A DNA stretch of 64,000 bases from contig NZ_JANYGQ010000005.1 of NCBI RefSeq assembly GCF_025359345.1, forward strand, positions 1 to 64,000, given 5' to 3'. Position 1 is the first letter of the stretch. Each line of letters starts with the position of its first letter. Positions 49,941-58,721 of the stretch are shown piece by piece. The notes under the pieces were generated by a model that saw only the letters and a program-made list of their open reading frames with translations, was not told the origin of the DNA and ran no database searches. This DNA is from Mucilaginibacter sp. (GTDB lineage: Bacteria; Bacteroidota; Bacteroidia; Sphingobacteriales; Sphingobacteriaceae). A program made the translations under genes and the position numbers.

Positions 49941-50302
49941 GCTGGTGAGTGCTGAGTAGAAAATGGTGAAAAACAGGTACAAATAGCCCATAAATTCACC
50001 ACATTTTCAATTCGACAAATCACTAACTCAAACCTGTCTACAGCTTTACTAACCCTTTGCTGATGCAATTGCCGGCCGGTAAGTTTGTTGAAGGACACTT
50101 TGGACTATGGGCTGGGACATAGTAAAAGCAGTAATTATCCCAATTATGGCAAGGATTTTGTTTAATTCATTGGTGAGGGGGCCGCTTAAAGTGGCTCGAT
50201 AAACTGATACCTTTAATATCAATGAAGAATGGCCCATCACCGGCTATGTGGTGGCACAGTAAGCCGCCTCCAGACGACAAGGGAATAAATTGACCTGTTT
50301 AT
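49941..50302. other. 362-bp gap, possible gene remnant
   Basis: No intact gene. On the plus strand the pieces Y-G-L-G-H-S-K-S-S-N-Y-P-N-Y-G-K-D-F-V and, in another frame, D-T-F-N-I-N-E-E-W-P-I-T-G-Y-V-V-A-Q then stop look like protein, but they are separated by stops. This may be a degenerate gene. A minus-strand frame is also partly open, so I cannot decide. There is no strong terminator. Confidence 0.3.
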
Positions 50303-50899
50303 ATGACCGAAAAATCGAACAAAATAAGGATACTTACGGCGCTGGTTTTTTGCAGTATATTTTTCGCTGGGGCTATATTTTATCCGCATATCGACGCATA
50401 TTTAAGGAACGTTAACTACCTGCTTACCGCCTTTTTTATGCTGGTAGTTTTTATTTGCATAGTGGTCTTTTTTATAAAAAGTGTCAGGAGGGTTGTCAAA
50501 AAACGTAAACAATTAACTTTTTCAATAGCTATGCCTGCGTTGATTTATACGACTACCATGCTTTTATGCTACTTTTTACCAAATTCAGAATCGTTAAAAA
50601 GTGAAGTCGTAATAGCAGCTTACTATAAGGGCACGCAAAACCAGGCCGATTTGCGGTTCAGAAAAAATCACACTTTCGACCTGCATTGGTCAGCAACATT
50701 TGGCTATAATGAATGGTTTACGGGAACTTATACTCAAAGACGCGACACGCTGTTTTTAACTTATGCAGATACTACGAATAAAAGAATAGGCAAAGTGATT
50801 CTAAAAAAAGACGGCGAGCTAGTCACCCTTGATAAACGGACGGATAGCTCCTATTTTGCTCCGTTCAAAATCTATAAGGAACAAGCCAAATCCAAATAG
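50303..50899 (+). CDS. Membrane protein of unknown function
   Basis: A 198-residue protein with three hydrophobic segments in its first 95 residues (I-L-T-A-L-V-F-C-S-I-F-F-A-G; L-L-T-A-F-F-M-L-V-V-F-I-C-I; A-L-I-Y-T-T-T-M-L-L-C-Y-F), then a 100-residue soluble beta-rich part (D-L-R-F-R-K-N-H-T-F-D-L-H). I recognise no family. It is convergent with the ICMT-like gene: their ends are only 5 bp apart. Confidence 0.65.
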   Translation: MTEKSNKIRILTALVFCSIFFAGAIFYPHIDAYLRNVNYLLTAFFMLVVFICIVVFFIKSVRRVVKKRKQLTFSIAMPALIYTTTMLLCYFLPNSESLKSEVVIAAYYKGTQNQADLRFRKNHTFDLHWSATFGYNEWFTGTYTQRRDTLFLTYADTTNKRIGKVILKKDGELVTLDKRTDSSYFAPFKIYKEQAKSK

Positions 50900-50904
50900 G
50901 CTAT

Positions 50905-51396
50905 CTATTGCGCCCAAACCTTGTTCTCAACGGTTATTCTTACACTCAGCATGGCTGCATTTAAAACAGTAAATATTATAGCTGTATAGTAAAGATGAAA
51001 TACCAGTGGGATAAAGGCGATCTCGCAAACCACCTCCATGTAATTAGGATGTTTTAAGAATTTATAAGGGCCGCGTTTAACGGGATAAACACCAGGAATA
51101 CGGTAAATCTTCGTGTTCCAGTACTTACCTAATGACGATAATGCCCAAAACTTAAACAGCAAAACCGATAAGAATATTCCCAGGAAAAGCCAGCTGATTT
51201 CCGTACCTCCACGTAACTTATATTCTGTAATTATAGATACGATGAACAGCGTGTGCATAGCTATCATAAACGGGTAATGACTTTGCCCATATTGAACAGC
51301 CCCCTGCGATAGCAGCCATTTCTCATTCCGCCGGGCTATCAGCAGTTCAGACAAGCGTTGGAGTATCAGAAAAGATATGAAGATGGTGAAGTACAT
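50905..51396 (-). CDS. ICMT-like membrane methyltransferase (type III PKS partner)
   Basis: About 163 residues from M-Y-F-T-I-F. It is an integral-membrane protein with about four hydrophobic segments and the isoprenylcysteine carboxyl methyltransferase C-terminal pattern: G-V-Y-P-V-K-R-G-P-Y-K-F-L-K-H-P-N-Y (SAM-binding His-Pro-Asn-Tyr), then E-V-V-C-E-I-A. The open frame extends to a TTG at 51486 overlapping the PKS stop, but that extension is repeat DNA (I-N-L-I-N-S-I-Q-P-N-Q-L). The pair with a type III PKS recalls bacterial alkylpyrone O-methylation systems (BpsA/BpsB type), so it probably methylates the PKS product. Confidence 0.82.
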   Translation of the reverse strand: MYFTIFISFLILQRLSELLIARRNEKWLLSQGAVQYGQSHYPFMIAMHTLFIVSIITEYKLRGGTEISWLFLGIFLSVLLFKFWALSSLGKYWNTKIYRIPGVYPVKRGPYKFLKHPNYMEVVCEIAFIPLVFHLYYTAIIFTVLNAAMLSVRITVENKVWAQ

Positions 51397-51399
51397 TTT

Positions 51400-51482
51400 T
51401 AGTTGATTGGGTTGGATTGAGTTAATTAGGTTAATATGTGCAGCGTCTTTCTCACTTCCAGACTTTACTGAATTTCCGGACT
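51400..51482. repeat. AGTTGATTGGGTTG / TCCGGAA repeat region
   Basis: On the plus strand TTAGTTGATTGGGTTGGATTGAGTTAATTAGG (51400-51432) belongs to the family at 2592-2712. It is followed by TTCCAGACTTTACTGAATTTCCGGACTTC (51461-51486), similar to the CGGAAGTC family. The region separates the PKS and methyltransferase genes. Confidence 0.65.
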
Positions 51483-52535
51483 TCAACTCACCTTCAGCAA
51501 CACCATTTCGCTGGAAAAACCCGGGCCCATAGAAAGCATCAGCCCATAACCTTCCTCAAATCCTTCCCGCATAAATTTCTCCAGCACATACAATACCGTA
51601 GCACTCGACATATTACCGTAGTTATTCATCACCTCGCGGGTGGTTTTTAAAAAATCGCCCTCAATTCCTAATGTATCCTGGTAAGCATCCAGCACCTTTT
51701 TACCTCCCGGGTGAAATATAAAATTTTTAATGTCCTCAATTTTTAAGTGCTGTTTCGACAAAAATTCATCGATATCACCTTTTATGTGTTCATGGATAAA
51801 TGCTGGTATATCTTTTGAAAATAATACCTTAAAACCTGTGTCCTGGAAATCCCAGCCCATTACCTCCAATGAGTCGTAATACAATTTGCTGGACGATGCA
51901 ACATAGGTCGCCGTACTATTGTTACGGTGGTTATCGCCTTTGATAATACAAGCCGCAATTCCATCCGAAAAGAGGCTCGAACCGATAAAATTACTTTTAC
52001 TGTAATCACTCTTGATAAGCGTTAAGGAACAAAGTTCGACAGCAACAAGCAGCACAATAGCATCCGGATTTGCCTTTGCCACCGTATTTGCCTTTGCCAT
52101 GCCCGATACGCCACCTCCACAACCAAGGCCCCACAATGGCGAACGGTTTACATGCGGGTTAAGCCGCATTTTATTAATTATCATCCCATCCAGACTGGGT
52201 GTGGCGAGACCTGTGGTTGATACAAAAAGTATATCGGTAATGTCTTCTTTGTTGATACCTGCTTTTGCTAAACAATCTTCGGTGGCCTGTACAGAATAAT
52301 CAAGCGCGATTTGTATGTATTCGTTGTTTCTTTCCTGAAAAGTATTCGGTTTGGAGTAAAAACTAAGCGGTTTGCAAAAGTTGCGGTATTTTATTTCGGT
52401 ATTGTCAAAAGCGAAAATTAACCGGTTGGCCTCGGGGAAATTCTTCGAAAACATATCAAGCGCCTGCTGTTTAGCATCGTTTTGGTCGGTTTTATATGGT
52501 AAGTCGATTTTTGATACTGCTGCTATAAAGGGCAT
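51483..52535 (-). CDS. Type III polyketide synthase (chalcone/stilbene synthase family)
   Basis: A 350-residue ketosynthase. Catalytic triad: Cys139 in W-G-L-G-C-G-G-G, His275 in F-I-F-H-P-G-G-K, Asn308 in N-N-Y-G-N-M-S-S. A-T-P-S-L-D and G-P-G-F-S-S-E complete the family pattern. It condenses malonyl-CoA onto an acyl-CoA starter to make alkylpyrones or alkylresorcinols, likely membrane lipids. It is immediately followed by an ICMT-like methyltransferase gene. The upstream 100 bp holds an alternating TATA-rich region (GTATATTTATATAC then ATACATACATACGTAT). Confidence 0.93.
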   Translation of the reverse strand: MPFIAAVSKIDLPYKTDQNDAKQQALDMFSKNFPEANRLIFAFDNTEIKYRNFCKPLSFYSKPNTFQERNNEYIQIALDYSVQATEDCLAKAGINKEDITDILFVSTTGLATPSLDGMIINKMRLNPHVNRSPLWGLGCGGGVSGMAKANTVAKANPDAIVLLVAVELCSLTLIKSDYSKSNFIGSSLFSDGIAACIIKGDNHRNNSTATYVASSSKLYYDSLEVMGWDFQDTGFKVLFSKDIPAFIHEHIKGDIDEFLSKQHLKIEDIKNFIFHPGGKKVLDAYQDTLGIEGDFLKTTREVMNNYGNMSSATVLYVLEKFMREGFEEGYGLMLSMGPGFSSEMVLLKVS

Positions 52536-52641
52536 GATTGTTTGAGTAGATGTATATTTATATACTTATACATACATACGTATCCATTTGTGTGCCAGTT
52601 GCCCAAAATGCAGAAAATAAAAATTATTGCATTGAAATTAC

Positions 52642-53169
52642 TCACTTAATAACATATCCAATAGTAAAGGCCGCATAACTAAAATTAGCGGCCACAACGT
52701 TGTAACTTCCCGTAAGGCGTATATGCCCTATCTCGAAACCGGCCCTGCCCATAAAGCCCAATTTGATAGCGCCGTAGCCCGATGTGTAAATACTGTCGCC
52801 GCTGTAATCTTCATAAATATAGTGCCTGGTGTAAAGACCCGCGCCTAAACCTATAAAGGGATTGACCGTGCTTTTCGATAAATAGAAATCGCCCGTCAAT
52901 ATGGTGGAACCGAAAAACGAAAACAGTTCATCGTTTGATTGGGCCTGGTAACCCAAAAAGGCGCCTTCAAGTCTTAGTCCCACAGCAAAGTTATCCGTTA
53001 TGTAATAATGAGGCTCAACCGCAAACATAACACCCGATTTAACGCCAAAACCCTCCGTAGGAATGGCATACCCTCCGTTAATATCGGCTTTAACTGTACC
53101 TTCAAACTTTTGGGCTTGTGCCCATAACGCACAACAACAAAGCAGTGCTAAAAAAAAGAACTTTTTCAT
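52642..53169 (-). CDS. Outer-membrane beta-barrel protein, OmpA-like fold
   Basis: A 175-residue protein with a signal peptide (F-F-F-L-A-L-L-C-C-C-A-L-W-A-Q-A-Q). Alternating amphipathic strands such as G-T-V-K-A-D-I-N-G-G-Y, N-F-A-V-G-L-R-L-E-G-A-F and I-R-L-T-G-S-Y-N-V, ending F-T-I-G-Y-V-I-K, form an eight-stranded small barrel. It is likely a structural outer-membrane protein. It precedes the PKS gene on the same strand by about 100 bp, but the intergenic region is AT-rich and no operon is certain. Confidence 0.82.
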   Translation of the reverse strand: MKKFFFLALLCCCALWAQAQKFEGTVKADINGGYAIPTEGFGVKSGVMFAVEPHYYITDNFAVGLRLEGAFLGYQAQSNDELFSFFGSTILTGDFYLSKSTVNPFIGLGAGLYTRHYIYEDYSGDSIYTSGYGAIKLGFMGRAGFEIGHIRLTGSYNVVAANFSYAAFTIGYVIK

Positions 53170-53329
53170 GATTGGTTACGGTTGAAAATTGTGATTGCGT
53201 ATAAATTTAATAAAATAGTTAAACTATTAACTATCAGACGGTAAAATCGTGATTAACGTAACAGACAATAAAAAACCCGCGAAGTTTAACAACCTCGCAG
53301 GTAAAATATATTTTGATGATTATCGCCTG

Positions 53330-56300
53330 TTACTTTACCAATACAGCAAACTTATTTTCGTAATCCATCAATTGGGTCTTTATCTTTTTGCTCAATTCTG
53401 CTTCGCCATTATTCTTCGCTGTATCAGCCATTCCATTTAGTAATTGTACACCAATTTGAACGGTGCGCTGGTCAAGCCCGGCATTGTTGTCTTTTAATAA
53501 TTGATAATTATAATCCAACTGATCGGTTATAAAATCATCGACGCTTTTCACATATTTTGTACCGAGGGCTTTATCACCAAGGCTGTATGCCGTTTCACCC
53601 AGGAAAAATTTGTGAGCTGCAGTGTCAATATCCGGGTTAATATCCGGCATTTCTTTATCAAATTTATGGATGGTATTTAGCGCCAGATCACGGTGCCCAT
53701 CTTTGATAAGCCCGATTGCAAGATCGTTAAATGTACGCTCAATGTTCAGGTAAAATTGCGTTAGTGCAACATCATCCAGGTATTTTGCCTTTTTATAGTT
53801 GCCGAACTTAAACTTGTTTACCACGTTGTCGTACATCACCAAACTATTTGTTTTTGAAAGCTGGCTGGCCGGGTCGCTGTTATCAGGTTTAAATGGTATT
53901 AAGTGATAAACAAACCCTTCTTTGTATAAATACGGCTGCAAACCGAACATATTCTCGGGCCCCATTGTAGTGGTAAAACAAATGGGGCGTTCCCAGTTGT
54001 TGTGGGCCATTATGTCGAGCATGGCCAGGTTATCCTTAGTTACATAGTTTCCAGAAAACTTCCACTCCATGGTATCGGCCAACTTGCCTTTTTGTTGTGC
54101 AGTTATTACGCCATTTTTAAGCACATCGGCAGCATTAACGGTTAATTTAAAATTTTTGGTTGGCAGGTAGTTCATTACGTCCCCGCTTTGGAAAGTAATT
54201 TTGGCGCGGCTATCGTCTGAAGTGATAAAATCAAAAACCTCTTTAACCTCAACCGACCCCGGTATTTTTGCATCATTAAAATAAATCACATCGCGCGTGC
54301 CAGCTTTATACTTTTCGTAAGGCAGTGTAACAGGCAACGGCGCCGATTGATTCATTTTCTTCTGCATCTGGTGTATATACCAGTCCCCGCTAAACAAGCT
54401 CATGCAAACAATGCGCACATCCGGGCGTATGCCTTCAACCTCCTGATCGTACCATAACGAGTAGGTGTCGTTATCGCCATTGGTAAACAGGATGGCGTTT
54501 TTAGGGCACGATATTAAATAGTTATAGGCCATGTCATGCGGAATGGTTTTAGTCGAGCGGTCGTGGCCGCCCCATTCTTTGAAAGCCAGCAAAACCGGCA
54601 CTGTTAGCATACAGATTGCAAATGAGCCGATGGTCGCAATCCTTAGACTTATTTTTTTACGGGCAAATTCAATAAGGGCAATCACTCCCAGGCCAATCCA
54701 TATGGCAAAAGCGTAAAATGAGCCAACATACGAGTAATCGCGTTCGCGGGGCTGTACGGCGTTTTGGTTAACATACAGTACGATAGCTATCCCGGTGAAA
54801 AAGAAAAGCAGTGCTATTACAAGTGCATCGCGCTTGCTGCGTTTAAAGTGATAGGCGGCACCAAGCAGGCCCAGTATAAATGGCAGGGCATACAAAGGCG
54901 CATAGTCAGTACCCTGTGTTATCGATTTTGGCAGATGTTTCCCTCCATCGAAAATACCGCTCGTCCAATTGCCATTTACAGCTATCGAGCTTTGCTGACC
55001 ATCGAACTGGTTGTATCTTCCTACAAAGTTCCACAGAAAATAGCGGAAGTACATCTGGTAAATTTGCCAGCTGAACATCCATTTCAGGTTATCGCCAAAT
55101 GCAGGTGCCTGGCCTTCACCCAATTGCAGCCATTGCTTATAAAATTGCTGGTTTTGCGCAAAATACGGGTCCGATTCGGTGCTCCACATCCGCGGTAAAA
55201 CGCTGGTATGGTCGTACACATAGTCAAGTTTTTTACCTGCGCTTTCATATTTATTCTTTCCCTTTTGGTAGACGTTGCCGCCTTCTTTTTCGTCGATAAT
55301 TTTCGCATCGAAATAAGGGCCGGTTAACAATGGTGTTTCGCCGTACTGGATGCGGTTGAGATAGCTGTAAAGCGTAAAAGCGTTGTCTGGGTGCGAATTA
55401 TTTAAATCGGTATTTGCAGAGGCCCTTATAGGTATGTACACAAACGAGCTGTAGCCGAAGTAAATAAAAGCGATACATACCAGTGCCAGATTTAACATCG
55501 GTTTTTTCTTACGGGCGCTGAACCAAATCCCACCGGCAATTAGTGCAATTAGGAGCAAGCAAAATACTGCTGCCCCACTGCCAAATCCCATTTCCAGTGT
55601 ATTTACAAAAAAGAAATCGGCCCAGGCGGCAAAGTAGACTGTGTAGCCGCGGATACCAAATTGCACAAGACCCAATATGACAATACTTATTAAAAATGCT
55701 ACAATGCCACGCTTAATAGTGATATTGTTGTACCTGCGGAAATAATAAACCATTGCCAGGGCCGGGATGGTTAACAGGTTTAATAAATGAATGCCAATAG
55801 AAAGGCCAACTATATAGGCGATGAGTACTATCCATTTATCAGCACCATTTTTATCGGCATTGGCGTCCCATTTTAGTATAGCCCAAAATACGATTGCAGT
55901 ACACAATGACGACAGTGCAAATACGATTGTCTCCACAGCCGAAAACCAGAATGTATCGGTATAAGTAAATGCGAGCGCGCCGACAAGGCCAGCAGCCATA
56001 ATCATGTACAATTGCGGTGTCCCGGTCTCCTCTCCCCTCTTTACCAGCAGCTTCTTGGCCAGTGCGGTTATCGTCCAAAATAAAAACATAATAGTTGCGC
56101 CGCTTGCCAGTGCCGACATGAGGTTGGTAAAGTAAGGCACTTTTGCGTTGTTACCGAATGACAATAAGGAAAACGCCTTACCCAGCATAGCAAATAGCGG
56201 GTAGCCCGGCTGGTGCGAAACCTGCAGACGGTAAGCACACGAAATAAATTCGCCGCAATCCCAAAAACTAACGGATGGCTCGAGGGTAAGGATGTAGGTG

Positions 56301-56359
56301 GCAGATGCTATTGCAAAGCAGAGCCAGCCTAAAAGGTTGTTGATTTTTTTGTAATGCAT
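53330..56359 (-). CDS. DUF2723 (GT117/TMEM260-like) membrane glycosyltransferase
   Basis: A 1009-residue protein. Residues 1-600 hold about 12-13 hydrophobic segments. The first loop carries S-V-S-F-W-D-C-G-E-F-I-S-C, the DUF2723 signature, and Q-V-S-H-Q-P-G-Y-P-L-F. The C-terminal 400 residues are soluble, with Asp- and Asn-rich periplasmic parts (N-G-D-N-D-T-Y-S-L-W-Y) and a terminal TPR-like helical region. Its homologues are proposed O-mannosyl-type glycosyltransferases of exported proteins in Bacteroidota. Confidence 0.9.
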   Translation of the reverse strand: MHYKKINNLLGWLCFAIASATYILTLEPSVSFWDCGEFISCAYRLQVSHQPGYPLFAMLGKAFSLLSFGNNAKVPYFTNLMSALASGATIMFLFWTITALAKKLLVKRGEETGTPQLYMIMAAGLVGALAFTYTDTFWFSAVETIVFALSSLCTAIVFWAILKWDANADKNGADKWIVLIAYIVGLSIGIHLLNLLTIPALAMVYYFRRYNNITIKRGIVAFLISIVILGLVQFGIRGYTVYFAAWADFFFVNTLEMGFGSGAAVFCLLLIALIAGGIWFSARKKKPMLNLALVCIAFIYFGYSSFVYIPIRASANTDLNNSHPDNAFTLYSYLNRIQYGETPLLTGPYFDAKIIDEKEGGNVYQKGKNKYESAGKKLDYVYDHTSVLPRMWSTESDPYFAQNQQFYKQWLQLGEGQAPAFGDNLKWMFSWQIYQMYFRYFLWNFVGRYNQFDGQQSSIAVNGNWTSGIFDGGKHLPKSITQGTDYAPLYALPFILGLLGAAYHFKRSKRDALVIALLFFFTGIAIVLYVNQNAVQPRERDYSYVGSFYAFAIWIGLGVIALIEFARKKISLRIATIGSFAICMLTVPVLLAFKEWGGHDRSTKTIPHDMAYNYLISCPKNAILFTNGDNDTYSLWYDQEVEGIRPDVRIVCMSLFSGDWYIHQMQKKMNQSAPLPVTLPYEKYKAGTRDVIYFNDAKIPGSVEVKEVFDFITSDDSRAKITFQSGDVMNYLPTKNFKLTVNAADVLKNGVITAQQKGKLADTMEWKFSGNYVTKDNLAMLDIMAHNNWERPICFTTTMGPENMFGLQPYLYKEGFVYHLIPFKPDNSDPASQLSKTNSLVMYDNVVNKFKFGNYKKAKYLDDVALTQFYLNIERTFNDLAIGLIKDGHRDLALNTIHKFDKEMPDINPDIDTAAHKFFLGETAYSLGDKALGTKYVKSVDDFITDQLDYNYQLLKDNNAGLDQRTVQIGVQLLNGMADTAKNNGEAELSKKIKTQLMDYENKFAVLVK

Positions 56360-56387
56360 GTAGGTGAGGTGTAAAGTGGTTTCAAAT

Positions 56388-56422
56388 TTTAGTTGATTCA
56401 GTTAGAGTTAGATTGAGTTAGC
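56388..56422. repeat. Short AGTTGATT repeat
   Basis: TTAGTTGATTCAGTTAGAGTTAGATTGAGTTAGC resembles the words at 2592-2712 and 51400-51432. It lies between the divergent DUF2723 and TapB-like genes. Confidence 0.5.
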
Positions 56423-56658
56423 AACGGTTTTTAATTCTTTTCATCGATTAATAAACCATTCACCACACCAATTTCCGCCTAATTTTTTAATCCTAATTGA
56501 AATTTAACACCTGTTAACATACTTTAACAAAATCCGGGAGGAATTTAACATTTCCAGACAACTGAGCTTATTTTTTTATGGACAGCTGAAAAACAAATAG
56601 TTAGCTATATTTCAAGAGAAAATTTTATAATTTTACTTATCTATCAATTAAAAACATC

Positions 56659-57348
56659 ATGAAGAAAATCATTACCACAATCATGTGCCTCGCTGCGCTT
56701 GTAAGTCTGGCCAACGCGCAAACCTGCGACCAGTTTGTCAGCAACGGGAACGGTAAAAAGGTTGTTTACTCAAATTTTGATGCTAAGGGCAATAAACAGG
56801 GGAGCGTAAGCTACTCATCGGTAAAAAAGGACGGTTCTACGCTTAGTTATCATAACGAGGTAACGGACAAAAACGGCAAAGCCATTGGCAACGCCGATTT
56901 TGACATTAGCTGCAATGGCTCCGCACTTAAAATCGATATGAAATCTTTTATCCCGGCCTCATCGGCAAAGCAATTTAATGGTATGCAAATGCAGGGGGAC
57001 GGCAAATATCTTACCTATCCGCTCAATCTTAAGGTTGGAGATAAGCTTGAGGATGGCGACGCTACCATAATTGTAATGAATAATGGCAGTAAGTTTTCGG
57101 AGATTCAGATAGCAATGACAAACAGGACAGTTGAAGCCGGTGAACAGGTACAAACAGCAGCGGGTGCGTTTGATTGTTTTAAAATAAGCTACGAATCGCT
57201 GTTTAAGGCAAAAATAATGGGGATTGGGATACCGATAAATTTAAAAGTTACTGAGTGGTTTTCGCCAAAAATAGGTCGCTTTGTAAAATCTGAAACCTAC
57301 AGGAAAGATAAGCTTGTGGGCAGCATGGTGCTTGAATCGATCAATTAA
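56659..57348 (+). CDS. Secreted TapB-like (DUF3108) protein
   Basis: A 229-residue exported protein (signal I-M-C-L-A-A-L-V-S-L-A-N-A-Q). The mature part is beta-rich with Y-L-T-Y-P-L-N-L-K-V-G-D-K-L-E-D and F-D-C-F-K-I-S-Y-E, then E-W-F-S-P-K-I-G-R-F-V-K, typical of the DUF3108/TapB-like group. Role unknown. It converges with a 61-residue gene; their ends overlap by 4 bp. Confidence 0.8.
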   Translation: MKKIITTIMCLAALVSLANAQTCDQFVSNGNGKKVVYSNFDAKGNKQGSVSYSSVKKDGSTLSYHNEVTDKNGKAIGNADFDISCNGSALKIDMKSFIPASSAKQFNGMQMQGDGKYLTYPLNLKVGDKLEDGDATIIVMNNGSKFSEIQIAMTNRTVEAGEQVQTAAGAFDCFKISYESLFKAKIMGIGIPINLKVTEWFSPKIGRFVKSETYRKDKLVGSMVLESIN

Positions 57349-57530
57349 GCCTGTTTTTTTTCTGATTCCTGTTGATTAAGCTTCTCAATTTTAGTGTCGA
57401 TTAATTGGGCCGATTGTTTAAGTTTATGGAAATAAGGATTTGCCTGGTGATCGCTCCCGGTCATTGTTAAATGATTAAGAATTTCGGCAATTCTTTCCTT
57501 TGATCGCTGGAATTTATTTAAATCGGCCAT
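57345..57530 (-). CDS. Small helical protein of 61 residues
   Basis: It starts with ATG at 57530 and is rich in Lys, Glu, Gln. The sequence N-K-F-Q-R-S-K-E-R-I-A-E-I-L-N-H-L-T and K-L-K-Q-S-A-Q-L-I-D-T-K-I-E-K-L suggests two helices that may form a coiled coil. Its end overlaps the convergent TapB-like gene by 4 bp. No family recognised; probable but unproved. Confidence 0.5.
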   Translation of the reverse strand: MADLNKFQRSKERIAEILNHLTMTGSDHQANPYFHKLKQSAQLIDTKIEKLNQQESEKKQA

Positions 57531-57663
57531 AAACCAAATTATTTAATCATTCCCTTTTACGCAGCGGGTTGCGCAACAGTTGCAAAAGGTTTTCCACAAA
57601 ATTAAGTTTACTAACATTGTTACATATTAGTTACAATTATGCCTTCAAGGGCATGTTTAAAAA

Positions 57664-57696
57664 TTAAAAAAGCCGGCTATGATGCCGGCTTTTTCA
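57664..57696 (-). terminator. Intrinsic terminator after the DUF4440-like gene
   Basis: Minus strand AAAAAGCCGGC-ATCATA-GCCGGCTTTTTT: a 7-pair GC stem with a T tail. The A/T tracts on both sides allow it to work in both directions. Confidence 0.85.
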
Positions 57697-57720
57697 TTTC
57701 AATAAATATTTTCAACCAGG

Positions 57721-58593
57721 TTATTCGTTTTCAATAGCTGAAAAGGCTTCCAGCAAAACATTCCATTTGTGGTTTTTATCAAGCTCCCAAATGCGCACGT
57801 AATTGTAGTTACTTAATATGCTGCCTTTTTTTATCCGGGCTTTGCCATAGGTATAAGCCAAATCGTTACTGGTTGACCGGCCCGCATTTACAGTTTGTGC
57901 GCTAATGGTGATAGCTTCATTGCTAAGAAACTTCATCACCTGTTCACGACCGGTCAGCGGATCGAAGCCGGGGAAATAGAAATGGCCTTCGAGGCTTAGA
58001 AATTCCTTATAAGTACCAATGGTCGAAATTGTTAATGAATGATTAAACAGCTCATCAGTAGCCAGTATAATCTTTTTTCCACCAAACGGGTCTTTGCTTG
58101 GCGCAACCCTCTTCTCAGGCTCCGGGCTCCTGAAATCGGTTAAATTTTCTTTATCCGGCTCGGGGTGTTGTATACCAAGATCAATTAGCAGTTTGAATTT
58201 ACCTTCAGCGTCAACCCGCCACAACGAAACGTAATCGCCATAGACTTTGTCGTCATCGCCTTTTCCGTTCTGATAAACGTAAGGGCCTGCCGTAAATGCA
58301 AGGTCGCCATTGCCTGATATGCGGGCAAAACTCGGAGTCCAGCTTAGCGAGCCTGATTGTTTATCAATATTGCTATAAAATTCGTTTATGTTAACCGCAT
58401 CCGGTTTAAAAACTATGCCTTCAGGGTCGGCAACAGCCAAAAAACCACCTTTTATACCTTTGCGTTCAACCAGTTTATTAAAGCTTTTTTCAGCTTCTAT
58501 AACTTTGTTTACATCAACAGGTTCAGTAGTTTGTGCAATTGATACTTTATTGAGGCCAATTAAAACTATGGCGGCGAGTATTATTTTTTTCAT
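57721..58593 (-). CDS. Secreted DUF4440/NTF2-like protein
   Basis: A 290-residue exported protein (signal I-I-L-A-A-I-V-L-I-G-L-N-K-V-S-I-A-Q). The mature part holds two NTF2-like segments: the first (E-A-E-K-S-F-N-K-L-V-E-R-K-G ... F-A-R-I-S-G-N-G-D-L-A-F-T) and the second (F-L-S-L-E-G-H-F-Y-F-P-G-F-D, then L-A-Y-T-Y-G-K-A-R-I). G-P-Y-V-Y and W-R-V-D-A-E-G-K-F-K-L-L are typical of DUF4440. The function of the family is unknown. Confidence 0.72.
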   Translation of the reverse strand: MKKIILAAIVLIGLNKVSIAQTTEPVDVNKVIEAEKSFNKLVERKGIKGGFLAVADPEGIVFKPDAVNINEFYSNIDKQSGSLSWTPSFARISGNGDLAFTAGPYVYQNGKGDDDKVYGDYVSLWRVDAEGKFKLLIDLGIQHPEPDKENLTDFRSPEPEKRVAPSKDPFGGKKIILATDELFNHSLTISTIGTYKEFLSLEGHFYFPGFDPLTGREQVMKFLSNEAITISAQTVNAGRSTSNDLAYTYGKARIKKGSILSNYNYVRIWELDKNHKWNVLLEAFSAIENE

Positions 58594-58721
58594 TGTTGTG
58601 TGCAGATATTGTAGGGCAAATTTATAATAATTTATCAGGCGGCCTTTACTAAACCAAAGCTTACTTATTGATTTAGTAAATTTTGCTACCGCTTAACGGA
58701 CATGTAACGCAATTTTTTGAA

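Noticed and set aside
50049..50240. A 63-codon minus-strand frame in the gap after the fucosidase
   Set aside because: It has no supported start and overlaps plus-strand pieces that look at least as protein-like; neither is convincing as a gene.
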